Source: Methanomassiliicoccus sp. UBA345 (GTDB lineage Archaea > Thermoplasmatota > Thermoplasmata > Methanomassiliicoccales > Methanomassiliicoccaceae). Taken from it: a stretch of DNA of 38,410 nucleotides. Positions 1 through 7,202 of this stretch are shown here, one piece after another. The position numbers and the translations under genes were made by a program. Positions within the stretch are counted from its first letter, which is position 1, and each line of letters begins with the position of its first letter. Under the pieces are notes generated by a model that was given only the letters and a program-made list of their open reading frames with translations, was not told where the DNA came from and did no database searches. The stretch is from NCBI GenBank assembly GCA_002504525.1, contig DATD01000009.1:1-38410 (forward strand), given 5' to 3'.

Positions 1-1315
1 CCGCGGCACCCGGCCCCCCCTTGGCAGGCCCCCCCGCCCCCCCCGGGGGGGAGACCGGGTCCCGGGAATCGTTCGCCAGTGCGACGGCTTCCTCCTCGTC
101 CCGGAACCGGAGGATCGCGACGATCGGTCCGAACGTCTCTTCCTGCACGATGTCCGATGACTGCCCTGCGTCCACGATGGCGGTCGGTTCGAAGAAATGC
201 CCCTTCATGTTCAGCCGCCGCCCTCCGAACAGCACCCTGCCGCCCTGCTCCACCGCCCTGGCGACCTGAGCTTCCATATCACATACCGCGCGATCGTTGA
301 TGAGCGGCCCCATTCCCACATCGGGGTCGTCCCAGCCGTAACCGAGCTTGATGCGCGAGACCTCATCGCTGAAGAGCCTCAGGAACGGCTCGTAGACGCT
401 CTCCTGGACATAGATACGCTTGATGCACACGCAAGTCTGTCCCGCATTGACGTAGCAGCCCCACGCCGCGGCGCTTGCGGCGCGCTGCAGATCGGCGTCG
501 GACAGCACGATCATGGGGTCCTTCCCTCCCAGTTCCATGGTGACGGGGGTCAGGCGCTGGGCCGCCGCGGCCATTATGTTCCGGCCAACCTCGGTGCTGC
601 CGGTGAAAATCACGCGATCCACGTTCGAGGACGCGAGAGCATTGCCGACCCTGCCGCCGTTGCCGATCACCACCTGAACAAGGTCCTCGGGAACGCCGGC
701 GGCGATGAACGCCTTAAGCACCTCCAGACCGGTGAAGGGCGTCTCACAGGACGGCTTCAGGATGACCGCATTGCCGGCGGCCACCGCCATGACCGCCTCG
801 GAGAATGGTATGCCCAGCGGATAGTTCCACGGGGCAATGATGGCGACCACCCCCAACGGGCGGGGCTGAATGTAGGAACGGCGTCCGAGGTATCTCATCG
901 CTACGGACAGATTACCGAACCCGACGCGACGGGGTCGGAAGAGCGAGGGCATCGTTTCGATCGAGTGCATGGTGGCGCTGAGGGCGCACATCAGATCGGC
1001 GTTTATCGCCTCCACCCGGGGCTTTCCGGTCTCCTCGCTCACCACCCTGGCGATGTCATCGAGGTGGGATGCGACATGGGTCTGCAGACGCTTGAGCGCG
1101 CTCCGGCGCTCCTCTAACGGCATGGACGCCCATTCCGCCTGCGCCGCCCTGGCCTTCGAAATGATGGCCGGGATGTCCTCAGGAGCCGTCGCATCGAGCT
1201 CGCCTATCAACTCCAGGGTGGCAGGGTTGTACTTCACGATCCGTTCGGCCGTAGCAAGGGGCACGGCCCTGAATATGCAGGGTTGGTGAATAATCTTCCC
1301 GCCTCGGGCGCCCAT
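1..1315 (-). CDS. NAD(P)-dependent aldehyde dehydrogenase, C-terminus cut by window edge
   Basis: Oxidises an aldehyde to a carboxylate with NAD(P)+; the succinate-semialdehyde dehydrogenase-like branch is plausible but the substrate cannot be read. On the reverse strand an open frame runs from ATG at 1315 to the window edge, about 438 residues. Visible hallmarks are the APWNYP segment with Asn near residue 163, the FTGSTEVG cofactor loop (237-244), the general-base Glu261 in MELGGK and the nucleophile Cys295 in GQTC. An in-frame stop lies seven codons upstream, so 1315 is the first possible ATG; no clear Shine-Dalgarno is seen. After LANDS (about residue 413) the sequence stops resembling the family and becomes Gly/Pro-rich, where the DNA turns into C and G runs (bases 1-60). 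That part is probably poor sequence. The gene is divergent from the hydrolase at 1386. Confidence 0.9.
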   Translation of the reverse strand, partial: MGARGGKIIHQPCIFRAVPLATAERIVKYNPATLELIGELDATAPEDIPAIISKARAAQAEWASMPLEERRSALKRLQTHVASHLDDIARVVSEETGKPRVEAINADLMCALSATMHSIETMPSLFRPRRVGFGNLSVAMRYLGRRSYIQPRPLGVVAIIAPWNYPLGIPFSEAVMAVAAGNAVILKPSCETPFTGLEVLKAFIAAGVPEDLVQVVIGNGGRVGNALASSNVDRVIFTGSTEVGRNIMAAAAQRLTPVTMELGGKDPMIVLSDADLQRAASAAAWGCYVNAGQTCVCIKRIYVQESVYEPFLRLFSDEVSRIKLGYGWDDPDVGMGPLINDRAVCDMEAQVARAVEQGGRVLFGGRRLNMKGHFFEPTAIVDAGQSSDIVQEETFGPIVAILRFRDEEEAVALANDSRDPVSPPGGAGGPAKGGPGAA

Positions 1316-1385
1316 CGCCGGAAGGCGAACGATTCAGGGTCAAGATATGTTAACACCTGATGCCACTTCCTGAAAGAGGTGCGCC

Positions 1386-2201
1386 ATGACCTACATCCGG
1401 GCCAACGGGACCGTGTTGAACGTCGAGCTAAAGGGTAAGGGGCGTCCAGTTGTCCTCATCCCGGACATCGGCGAGGACCTTACTTCGTGGGCCTATCAGA
1501 TGTCTCCTCTGGCCATTCGTCATTTCGTCATGGCGCTGGACAATCGAGGATCAGGATGGTCGGATACGCCGGCCCCTCCCTACACGGTGGAGCTGATGGC
1601 TAAGGACGTGGTGTCAGCGATGGAGCTGATAGGAGTGGACCAGGCGCACCTGATAGGTCATGGGATGGGAGGCATCATCGCCTTGGCAGTGGCGGCGACT
1701 CACCCTGGCAGGGCCAGGAGCCTGACCATGGTATGCACCCCGGGTCGGCCGACCGACACCCAGAGAAAGGTCTACCCGGCCTGGCTAAAGGCCGCGGCGG
1801 AGGGGTGGAAGCCTCGCGCCATCAGCGAGCTGATGACCCCCTGGATTTTCTCCTCCCGATTCCTGGAGGACCCGCGATGGAAAAAGCATGTCATCCGTGG
1901 GAGGGCCAATCGGTATGGGTGGACCTCATGGGACGGAGCGCGGCACCAGTTGGATGCGATGTTCTGCTACGAGCCCACGAACGCGCTCTCCCACATCTCC
2001 TGCCCTTCCATGGCGGTGTGGGGCACGGACGATCGGTTGGTGCCTCCTCCCTCAGCACGGGAGCTGGCCGAGCATCTGACAGGAGTCCGCGCGGTCCAGC
2101 TGGACGGAGGTCACATGCTGCCGATGGAACTCCTGCGTTCCCTGATACGGGAGGAGATGGAGTTCATGGCCACGGTCGACGGTGTGAAGCCACCCAGCTG
2201 A
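1386..2201 (+). CDS. Alpha/beta-hydrolase-fold protein with nucleophile replaced by Gly
   Basis: This 271-residue protein has the layout of a single-domain alpha/beta hydrolase: an oxyanion-side segment (residues 22-31), a DNRGSGWSD turn (52-60), a nucleophile elbow, an acidic residue in GTDDRLVP (213-220) and a His in DGGHMLP (His243). The elbow reads G-H-G-M-G (91-95), so the usual Ser of G-x-S-x-G is Gly93. Ordinary Ser-dependent hydrolysis is therefore not expected. It may be a pseudoenzyme or use another chemistry. The start is supported by the Shine-Dalgarno-like GAGGTG just before ATG 1386. It is transcribed away from the aldehyde dehydrogenase across a 70-base gap. The family call is firm; the function is unknown. 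Confidence 0.85.
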   Translation: MTYIRANGTVLNVELKGKGRPVVLIPDIGEDLTSWAYQMSPLAIRHFVMALDNRGSGWSDTPAPPYTVELMAKDVVSAMELIGVDQAHLIGHGMGGIIALAVAATHPGRARSLTMVCTPGRPTDTQRKVYPAWLKAAAEGWKPRAISELMTPWIFSSRFLEDPRWKKHVIRGRANRYGWTSWDGARHQLDAMFCYEPTNALSHISCPSMAVWGTDDRLVPPPSARELAEHLTGVRAVQLDGGHMLPMELLRSLIREEMEFMATVDGVKPPS

Positions 2202-2267
2202 GCGACCGGACGGCCATCTCCGCCGGCGGATCGAGGGTGCCTGCATTCCTTTCTGTCATCTCTTTCG

Positions 2268-2282
2268 TGAGTTATTTATCGG
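2268..2282 (+). promoter_or_regulatory. Putative TATA box for the ferredoxin-domain gene
   Basis: An AT-rich TTATTTAT stretch (2272-2279) in otherwise GC-rich DNA lies about 35 bases before the ATG at 2313. This is the spacing expected for an archaeal promoter with a very short leader. Confidence 0.4.
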
Positions 2283-2312
2283 CCGACCACCTCATATGGC
2301 CAAGGTGTTAGG

Positions 2313-3005
2313 ATGGCCGTCCGGAAGATCATAGAGATCGATGAATCAAAGTGCGATGGATGCGGCCAGTGCGTGCTGGCCTGCGCTGAAGGAGCGATCG
2401 AGATCAAGGAAGGGAAGGCCAAGGTCATCAGCGACAAGTTCTGCGACGGCCTGGGGGCGTGCCTGGGCGAGTGCCCGCAGGGCGCCCTGAAAATCGTGGA
2501 GCGGGAAGCTGATGAGTTCGACGAGGAGGCGGTGAAGGAGCGCATGACGCCGAGCGGGGGAGGCTGCCCGTCCGCCGGACCGATGTTCGTCCGTCCCATG
2601 AGCGATGTCGGAACGCCGTCCCAGGGGGGCTCGGAGCTGACGACATGGCCCATCAAGATGCAGCTGGTGAACGCCAAGGCGCCGTACTTCAAGAACGCCC
2701 GCTTGCTGCTGGCCGGCGACTGCACCGCGTTCGCCTTCGCGTCCATGCATCCCGATTTCATCAAGGGCAGGGTATTGGTCATCGGCTGCCCCAAGCTGGA
2801 CGACAATGATGCCTACGTCGGCAAGCTCTCCGACATCCTTGTATCGAACGGCGTAAAGGATATCTCCCTGGTGCATATGGAAGTGCCCTGCTGCGGCAAC
2901 CTGAAGCGGCTTGTGGATATGGCCATCCGCCGCGCGGGCTCGTCCACGAAGGTGCGCTCATACACCGTGCGCCGCACTGGTGAGCTGCTCGAGGATGCAG
3001 CATAA
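2313..3005 (+). CDS. 4Fe-4S ferredoxin-domain protein with Cys-rich C-terminal domain
   Basis: A 230-residue cytoplasmic iron-sulfur protein. The N-terminus carries a classical cluster motif, C-x2-C-x2-C-x3-C (CDGCGQC...C, about residues 15-25), and a second motif of the CDGLGACLGECP type (about 44-55). Two clusters are therefore likely. The C-terminal half holds further conserved-looking cysteines in GDC, IGCPK and PCCGN, resembling a common family of stand-alone 4Fe-4S proteins in anaerobes that probably passes electrons to an unknown partner. A Shine-Dalgarno-like AAGGTG precedes ATG 2313. The gene is followed by the dyad-rich intergenic region before the alcohol dehydrogenase, so it is probably a separate unit. 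The redox partner cannot be identified here. Confidence 0.85.
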   Translation: MAVRKIIEIDESKCDGCGQCVLACAEGAIEIKEGKAKVISDKFCDGLGACLGECPQGALKIVEREADEFDEEAVKERMTPSGGGCPSAGPMFVRPMSDVGTPSQGGSELTTWPIKMQLVNAKAPYFKNARLLLAGDCTAFAFASMHPDFIKGRVLVIGCPKLDDNDAYVGKLSDILVSNGVKDISLVHMEVPCCGNLKRLVDMAIRRAGSSTKVRSYTVRRTGELLEDAA

Positions 3006-3031
3006 TATCAATTACGAGGAATTATATCCAA

Positions 3032-3127
3032 CATCCAGACTTAGATGGATGATACATCCATCATGAAAATGGCGCCAGTAAATGATAAATAACCGCCCTC
3101 TTCTTCATCAGTTGGATGTATCATCCA
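3032..3127. promoter_or_regulatory. Cluster of TGGATG/CATCCA half-sites forming two dyads (putative operator)
   Basis: Five half-sites lie in 96 bases: CATCCA at 3032-3037, TGGATG at 3046-3051, CATCCA at 3055-3060, TGGATG at 3113-3118 and CATCCA at 3122-3127. The second and third form a perfect dyad with 8-base arms around ATA (3044-3062). The last two form a 6-base-arm dyad around TAT (3113-3127). One dyad lies upstream of the TATA-like element and the other near the expected transcription start. Similar dyads occur at 14973-15081. The binding protein is unknown. Confidence 0.6.
3081..3093 (+). promoter_or_regulatory. Putative TATA box for the alcohol dehydrogenase/TrpD-like unit
   Basis: An AATGATAAATAA stretch lies between the two dyads. 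Transcription from it would start around 3110-3118, over the downstream dyad, with a leader of about 25-30 bases carrying the GAGGT ribosome-binding site at 3132-3136. Confidence 0.45.
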
Positions 3128-3141
3128 GTTGAGGTCGGGGC

Positions 3142-4161
3142 ATGAAGGCCGCGGTGCTGAGCGCGCCAGGCGAACTAGAGGTTCGCGACGTGGACGATGC
3201 GGCATGCCCGGAAGGCGGAGCGCTCGTACGAGTGGAGGCCTGCGCGATCTGCCCGTCGGACATCAAGATGTTCCGCGTGGGCCATCGCGATCTCACCTAC
3301 CCCCGCATCCTTGGCCACGAGGCGGTCGGCCGGATCATCGAGTCCGATGACCCAGACGCGCCGCCCACAGGAACGAGGGTGCAGATCTGGCCGGGGTTGG
3401 TGTGCGGCGCCTGTCAGTCCTGCTTGAGCGGGAACGACAACATGTGCTCAAGCCAGGGCATCTTCGGGTTCAATCGTGACGGAGGCTTCGCCGAACTGAT
3501 GGGGGTTCCTCATGAATGTGTCGGGAACGTGAACACGGTGCCTGATGACATCGACGCTGACGTGGCCGCCCTGACCGAGCCGCTGGCCTGCTGCGTTCAC
3601 GCCCAAGACCTGTGCGGCGCCGCCGAGGGCGACGATGTGCTGATCTACGGCGCCGGACCGATGGGGCTGCTGCATGCCATGCTGGCTTCTGCGCGCGGTG
3701 CCCGCCCCTTCGTCGTCGAGCCACTGGAGGAGAGGCGGGAGTTCGCCAGGCAGCTCGGAGCGGAGGTGCTGGAGCCCTCCGGCTCGGTCGCGGACGAGGT
3801 CATGTCGCTCACCGCCGGCCGCGGCGCCGACGTCGCCATGCTCGCCACCCCCGCGGTCCACGTGGCGGATGCGATGAAGGCCATGGCCCCCCGGGGGCGG
3901 GTCTGCGTGTTCTCCGGACTTCCCAAGAACAATGCGGCGCACCCGCTCGACATGAACCAGCTGCACTATCGCGAGCTGACGCTGGTCGGCGCGTACGGCT
4001 GCACCAGCCGGTCGGACCGCGAGGCCCTGCGGCTCATCGCCTCCGGGGCGGTCGACGCCAGACGCCTGATAACGATGAGGACGTGCCTGGAACGACTGAA
4101 AGATGGGTTCCGCCACATCGAGGGGCGGGATGGCCTGAAGTGCGTGATAACGAGATTCTAG
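3142..4161 (+). CDS. Zinc-containing alcohol/polyol dehydrogenase (MDR superfamily)
   Basis: A 339-residue medium-chain dehydrogenase/reductase that interconverts an alcohol and a carbonyl with NAD(P). Catalytic zinc ligands are visible as Cys37 (AICPSD), His59-Glu60 (LGHEAVG) and Glu146 (TEPLACC). The structural zinc lobe has Cys88, Cys91, Cys94 and Cys102. The nucleotide-binding Gly motif GAGPMG is at 170-175. The overall pattern is closest to the threonine/sorbitol dehydrogenase group, but the substrate cannot be assigned. A GAGGT ribosome-binding site supports ATG 3142. The TrpD-like gene starts 11 bases after the stop and is surely co-transcribed. The upstream TGGATG dyads hint at co-regulation with the corrinoid gene at 15181. 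Confidence 0.9.
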   Translation: MKAAVLSAPGELEVRDVDDAACPEGGALVRVEACAICPSDIKMFRVGHRDLTYPRILGHEAVGRIIESDDPDAPPTGTRVQIWPGLVCGACQSCLSGNDNMCSSQGIFGFNRDGGFAELMGVPHECVGNVNTVPDDIDADVAALTEPLACCVHAQDLCGAAEGDDVLIYGAGPMGLLHAMLASARGARPFVVEPLEERREFARQLGAEVLEPSGSVADEVMSLTAGRGADVAMLATPAVHVADAMKAMAPRGRVCVFSGLPKNNAAHPLDMNQLHYRELTLVGAYGCTSRSDREALRLIASGAVDARRLITMRTCLERLKDGFRHIEGRDGLKCVITRF

Positions 4162-4172
4162 AGGTTTTCGAT

Positions 4173-5291
4173 ATGGGGGAGAAGATCAGAGCGTTCGGAT
4201 CGATGGTCAACGATATCATCGGCGGGAAGAGCCTTACGAGAGAGGAAGCTAGGGACATGTTCCGGCAGGTCCTGCTCAACGAGCAGCCGGACCTGCAGCA
4301 GGGCGCCTTCCTGGCCGCCATCACCGCCAAGGGAGCGACGCCGCAGGAGATCGCCGGCTCATGGGAGGCCATCTACGAGATCGACACGGTCAAGGTGACG
4401 CCCAATGTGGATGGCCCCCTGTCGGAGAACAGCGGGACTGGGATGGACACTCTCAAGACGTTCAACATATCCACTGCCGCCGCCATCGTGGCCGCCGCCG
4501 ACGGCGTGGTGATGGCCAAGCATGGGGCCCGGGCCATAACGTCACGGTGCGGGACGGTGGACATGGCCGAGGCATTGGGTGTGGACATGGAATGCGATGC
4601 CGCCACCGTGAAGAGGTCCATAGAGAAGGCGGGCATCGGGATGTTCAACGGCTCCAGCCCCCTCGTGCACCCGACCGCGCTCGGCCGGATCCTTTCTCAG
4701 ATCAGGTTCGGGACCATCCTCAACATCGCCGGCTCGCTCGCCAACCCGGCGCTGCCCACCTACGGCGTTCGTGGCGTCTACTCCAAGGACATGATCCTGC
4801 CCACCCTGACCACCATGAGGGAGGTCGGATACCGCAGGGCGATCGTCTTCAACGGCTCCAATGGCGACGGCACCAAGGCCATGGACGAGCTCTCCACGCT
4901 GGGGACCAGCACCGTCTCCGAGCTGGACGCCAGCGGCGGCATCAGCGACTACACCATAGCTCCGCAGGAGCTCGGCATCAAGGTCGCCAGGGAGAGCGAC
5001 ATCATGGCCGGCACAGATGTCAGGATCGAGGCGCTGCGCCTGCTGCAGGTGCTGGGAGGCGAGGAACGGGGGCCGCGTCAGGACATCGTATGCCTCAATG
5101 CCGCTCCTTTGTTGTTAATGAACGGGCGAGCTTTCAGCCTGGCGGACGGCGTGGAGAGGGCGAGGAGCATCATCGAGAACGGCCTGGCCATGGAGCGCCT
5201 GAAGCTGTGGACCGAGGTCCAGAGCAGGGACCCGGACGCCGGAAGGGAGCAGCTGGAAGGTCTGATCGAACGGGCCTCCGGCACGGCCTGA
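4173..5291 (+). CDS. Anthranilate phosphoribosyltransferase-like (TrpD-fold) protein
   Basis: A 372-residue protein of the TrpD/nucleoside phosphorylase fold. Family landmarks are the phosphoribosyl-diphosphate loop at 88-92 (GTGMD, where TrpD has GTGGD), the NIST segment at 98-101, KHGAR at 116-120 (KHGNR in true TrpD) and the DE-containing metal segment further on (MDELSTLG). The Asn that contacts anthranilate is replaced by Ala, and no other trp gene is nearby. A role outside tryptophan synthesis is therefore likely and the substrate is unknown. The start is ATG 4173, chosen over an upstream in-frame ATG inside the previous gene because GAGGT lies at 4161-4165. It forms a two-gene unit with the Zn alcohol dehydrogenase. 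Confidence 0.8.
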   Translation: MGEKIRAFGSMVNDIIGGKSLTREEARDMFRQVLLNEQPDLQQGAFLAAITAKGATPQEIAGSWEAIYEIDTVKVTPNVDGPLSENSGTGMDTLKTFNISTAAAIVAAADGVVMAKHGARAITSRCGTVDMAEALGVDMECDAATVKRSIEKAGIGMFNGSSPLVHPTALGRILSQIRFGTILNIAGSLANPALPTYGVRGVYSKDMILPTLTTMREVGYRRAIVFNGSNGDGTKAMDELSTLGTSTVSELDASGGISDYTIAPQELGIKVARESDIMAGTDVRIEALRLLQVLGGEERGPRQDIVCLNAAPLLLMNGRAFSLADGVERARSIIENGLAMERLKLWTEVQSRDPDAGREQLEGLIERASGTA

Positions 5292-5370
5292 AACACCTTT
5301 CCTTCTTTTCCTGGATCAGAGACGGAACAAGAGGGCCGCCCCGCCCGGACGCGGGGCGTCAAGTCGATGG

Positions 5371-5769
5371 TCAGATGTTCTGGGTCTCCTCGCCCTCTTC
5401 GTTCTCCCACCACGCGTTCCTCTTCTTGTGGTCGTCCGGTTCCTCGTCGGCGGTGAAGATCACCGTGAACCGCTGAGGTTCGCCGTTGAAGTCGACCACG
5501 GGATCATCGGAAGCCTCGTGGAGGCTGACGATGAAGTCCCGGAGGAACTCCAGGTCATCCATGTCCGTCGACGGATCGAACTTGAAGATGAAGGTGTGGA
5601 CATCTCGCACGGCATCGTGCACATAGCGGAAATCGGACTGTTCCATCAGCTTTCTGAATCTGGGAGCGCCCTTCCTGCGGTTCGACAGCTCCAACAGTCT
5701 TTCCTGCCATACGTAACCCATGGTGACTGGTACGGCCTGCTTGCCCAGGACTTTCCACATGCGTTCCAC
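5371..5769 (-). CDS. Hypothetical protein, 132 residues
   Basis: I do not recognise this family. The protein is soluble, has no signal or membrane segment, carries a basic N-terminal part (LSNRRKGAPRFRKL) and ends in a strongly acidic tail. The pattern of alternating hydrophobic strands (TFIFKF, RFTVIF) looks like a small alpha/beta domain. The reverse frame is favoured over the overlapping plus frame because its residue composition is protein-like and an AT-rich TTTATCTA element lies about 15-25 bases upstream of ATG 5769 on this strand. A second in-frame ATG lies three codons in. It is convergent with the TrpD-like gene and divergent from the DUF2116 gene. Confidence 0.6.
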   Translation of the reverse strand: MERMWKVLGKQAVPVTMGYVWQERLLELSNRRKGAPRFRKLMEQSDFRYVHDAVRDVHTFIFKFDPSTDMDDLEFLRDFIVSLHEASDDPVVDFNGEPQRFTVIFTADEEPDDHKKRNAWWENEEGEETQNI

Positions 5770-5853
5770 ATTCCATCGGGAATAGATAAATCATCGGCTT
5801 GCAGCACGGGGCGGGACCAAGGATAAGTAGCACCGCGCCATTGAAGGGTCGGT

Positions 5854-6051
5854 ATGAGCATCCGCCTTCCAGAACATTCTCACTGCCTCACATGCGGCGA
5901 CCCCGTCCCTGCCGAGGAGTCCTACTGCTCGGAGGAATGCCAGATGGAGCAGGAGGCCAAGGAACGAAAGAACCGACAGCGCAACCTGGCGTTCTACATC
6001 ATCGCCATCGTGGCGATCGTTGCCATATGGCTATACTCCTACGTCTTATGA
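5854..6051 (+). CDS. DUF2116-type Zn-ribbon protein with C-terminal membrane anchor
   Basis: A 65-residue protein. The N-terminus has a zinc ribbon with the pairs CLTC and CSEEC. A charged linker (EQEAKERKNRQR) follows, then one C-terminal hydrophobic helix of about 18 residues. This arrangement matches a small archaeal Zn-ribbon family of unknown role, presumably tail-anchored with the ribbon in the cytoplasm. Its 3' end overlaps the convergent folP gene by 13 bases. Confidence 0.8.
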   Translation: MSIRLPEHSHCLTCGDPVPAEESYCSEECQMEQEAKERKNRQRNLAFYIIAIVAIVAIWLYSYVL

Positions 6052-7202
6052 TCGTTCTCTAGCGCGGCAGCCACCCGCAGCGCCTGCACCGTTGCTTCGA
6101 CGTCGTGCACGCGGACGATCGAGGCGCCGTTCACCGCTGCCATGACCGCCGCGCCCACCGAGCCGCCCAACCGTTGAGAGGCGTCCGCTCCGGTGAGCTG
6201 GCCGATGAACCGCTTGCGCGAGGCGCCTATCAGCACGGGAGCGTGGAGGCAACGGAACTCGCGGCAGCGGCGCACCAGTTCGGTGTTCTGCTGGAACGTC
6301 TTCCCGAAGCCGAGGCCCGGGTCCATGATCAGCCGCTCACGTCGTATCCCGTCTGCCTCGGCGGCCTCGATGCGGCCGTTCAGGTACCACATGACGTCGG
6401 CGACCACGTCCCCGTAGGCGGACTCGCCGACCTCGGCATGCATCTCCGACGGCGCTCCCCTCATGTGCATGACCACCGCCGCCGCGTCGGTCTCCCGCAC
6501 CACGGCCATCATCTCTCGGTCGCGCAGCCCGTTGATGTCATTGACGATCGAAGCGCCGGCCTCCATGGCCGCCCTGGCCACCTCCGGCTTCATGGTGTCG
6601 ACGGAGATCGGCACGTCGAGAGAGGACGAGATCCGCTTGACCGCCGGAACGACGCGGGACAATTCCTCCTCGACGCTCACCGGCTCCCACCCCGGCCTGG
6701 TCGATTCACCGCCGATGTCGATGATGTCCGCGCCTTCCGAGGCCATGCGCTCTGCCATCGCGAAGGCGGCGTCGGGATCGCTATGGCGTCCTCCGTCGGA
6801 GAACGAGTCGGGCGTCACGTTCAATATGCCCATGACCAGCGGCCGGTCGGCGCGCAGGCGGCCGGCCGGCAGCGGCACATCGATCCCTCTGCCGTATCGA
6901 TAAGTGTTGATGCATCGAGCCAGCATCGAACCGCTATCCGGCAGGGGGCCGTTGACGGCGTCGATGTGCGGCAGAACGATGAGAAGAGCGTCACGACCGC
7001 TGTGGCGGCCGGCGTAGCTCTTTCCGTCGAGGTCCCTGGCCTCATAGGACAGAGGGCGCAGCTCGTTGACCCCGCCCTCGGCCATTATGACCGTCCCGTA
7101 CAGCAGCACCGGCAACGGAAGGCGAGGAAGCTGGAAAGAGGCGATGTCACTCCTCGCCTCCTCGGCGGAACGGTACTCGCGAACCCGGAGCACCACGCTC
7201 AC
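6039..7202 (-). CDS. folP: Dihydropteroate synthase with N-terminal extension
   Basis: Joins p-aminobenzoate to the pterin diphosphate to make dihydropteroate, a folate precursor. The core carries MGILNVTPDSFSDGG, DIGGESTRPG, SVDTMKPEVA, NDINGL, DPGLGFGKT and GASRKRFIG, which cover the pterin, diphosphate and p-aminobenzoate sites. About 120 residues precede the core, an extension also met in archaeal homologues. I place the start at GTG 7202, whose last two bases overlap the upstream stop (GTGA), giving 387 residues. The frame is open further upstream, but that part would lie inside the hdrD-like gene. It is the last gene of the (-) unit larA-like, hdrD-like, folP. A folate product fits the PurN-like transferase at 30248. 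Confidence 0.88.
   Translation of the reverse strand: MSVVLRVREYRSAEEARSDIASFQLPRLPLPVLLYGTVIMAEGGVNELRPLSYEARDLDGKSYAGRHSGRDALLIVLPHIDAVNGPLPDSGSMLARCINTYRYGRGIDVPLPAGRLRADRPLVMGILNVTPDSFSDGGRHSDPDAAFAMAERMASEGADIIDIGGESTRPGWEPVSVEEELSRVVPAVKRISSSLDVPISVDTMKPEVARAAMEAGASIVNDINGLRDREMMAVVRETDAAAVVMHMRGAPSEMHAEVGESAYGDVVADVMWYLNGRIEAAEADGIRRERLIMDPGLGFGKTFQQNTELVRRCREFRCLHAPVLIGASRKRFIGQLTGADASQRLGGSVGAAVMAAVNGASIVRVHDVEATVQALRVAAALENDHKT

Noticed and set aside
197..1117. Long plus-strand open frame opposite the aldehyde dehydrogenase
   Set aside because: The reverse strand carries unmistakable aldehyde dehydrogenase motifs; the plus frame is a GC-rich shadow with His/Arg/Gly-biased composition.
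4173..5291. Tryptophan-pathway anthranilate phosphoribosyltransferase
   Set aside because: The anthranilate-contact Asn and the second Gly of GTGGD are replaced, and no other trp genes are present.
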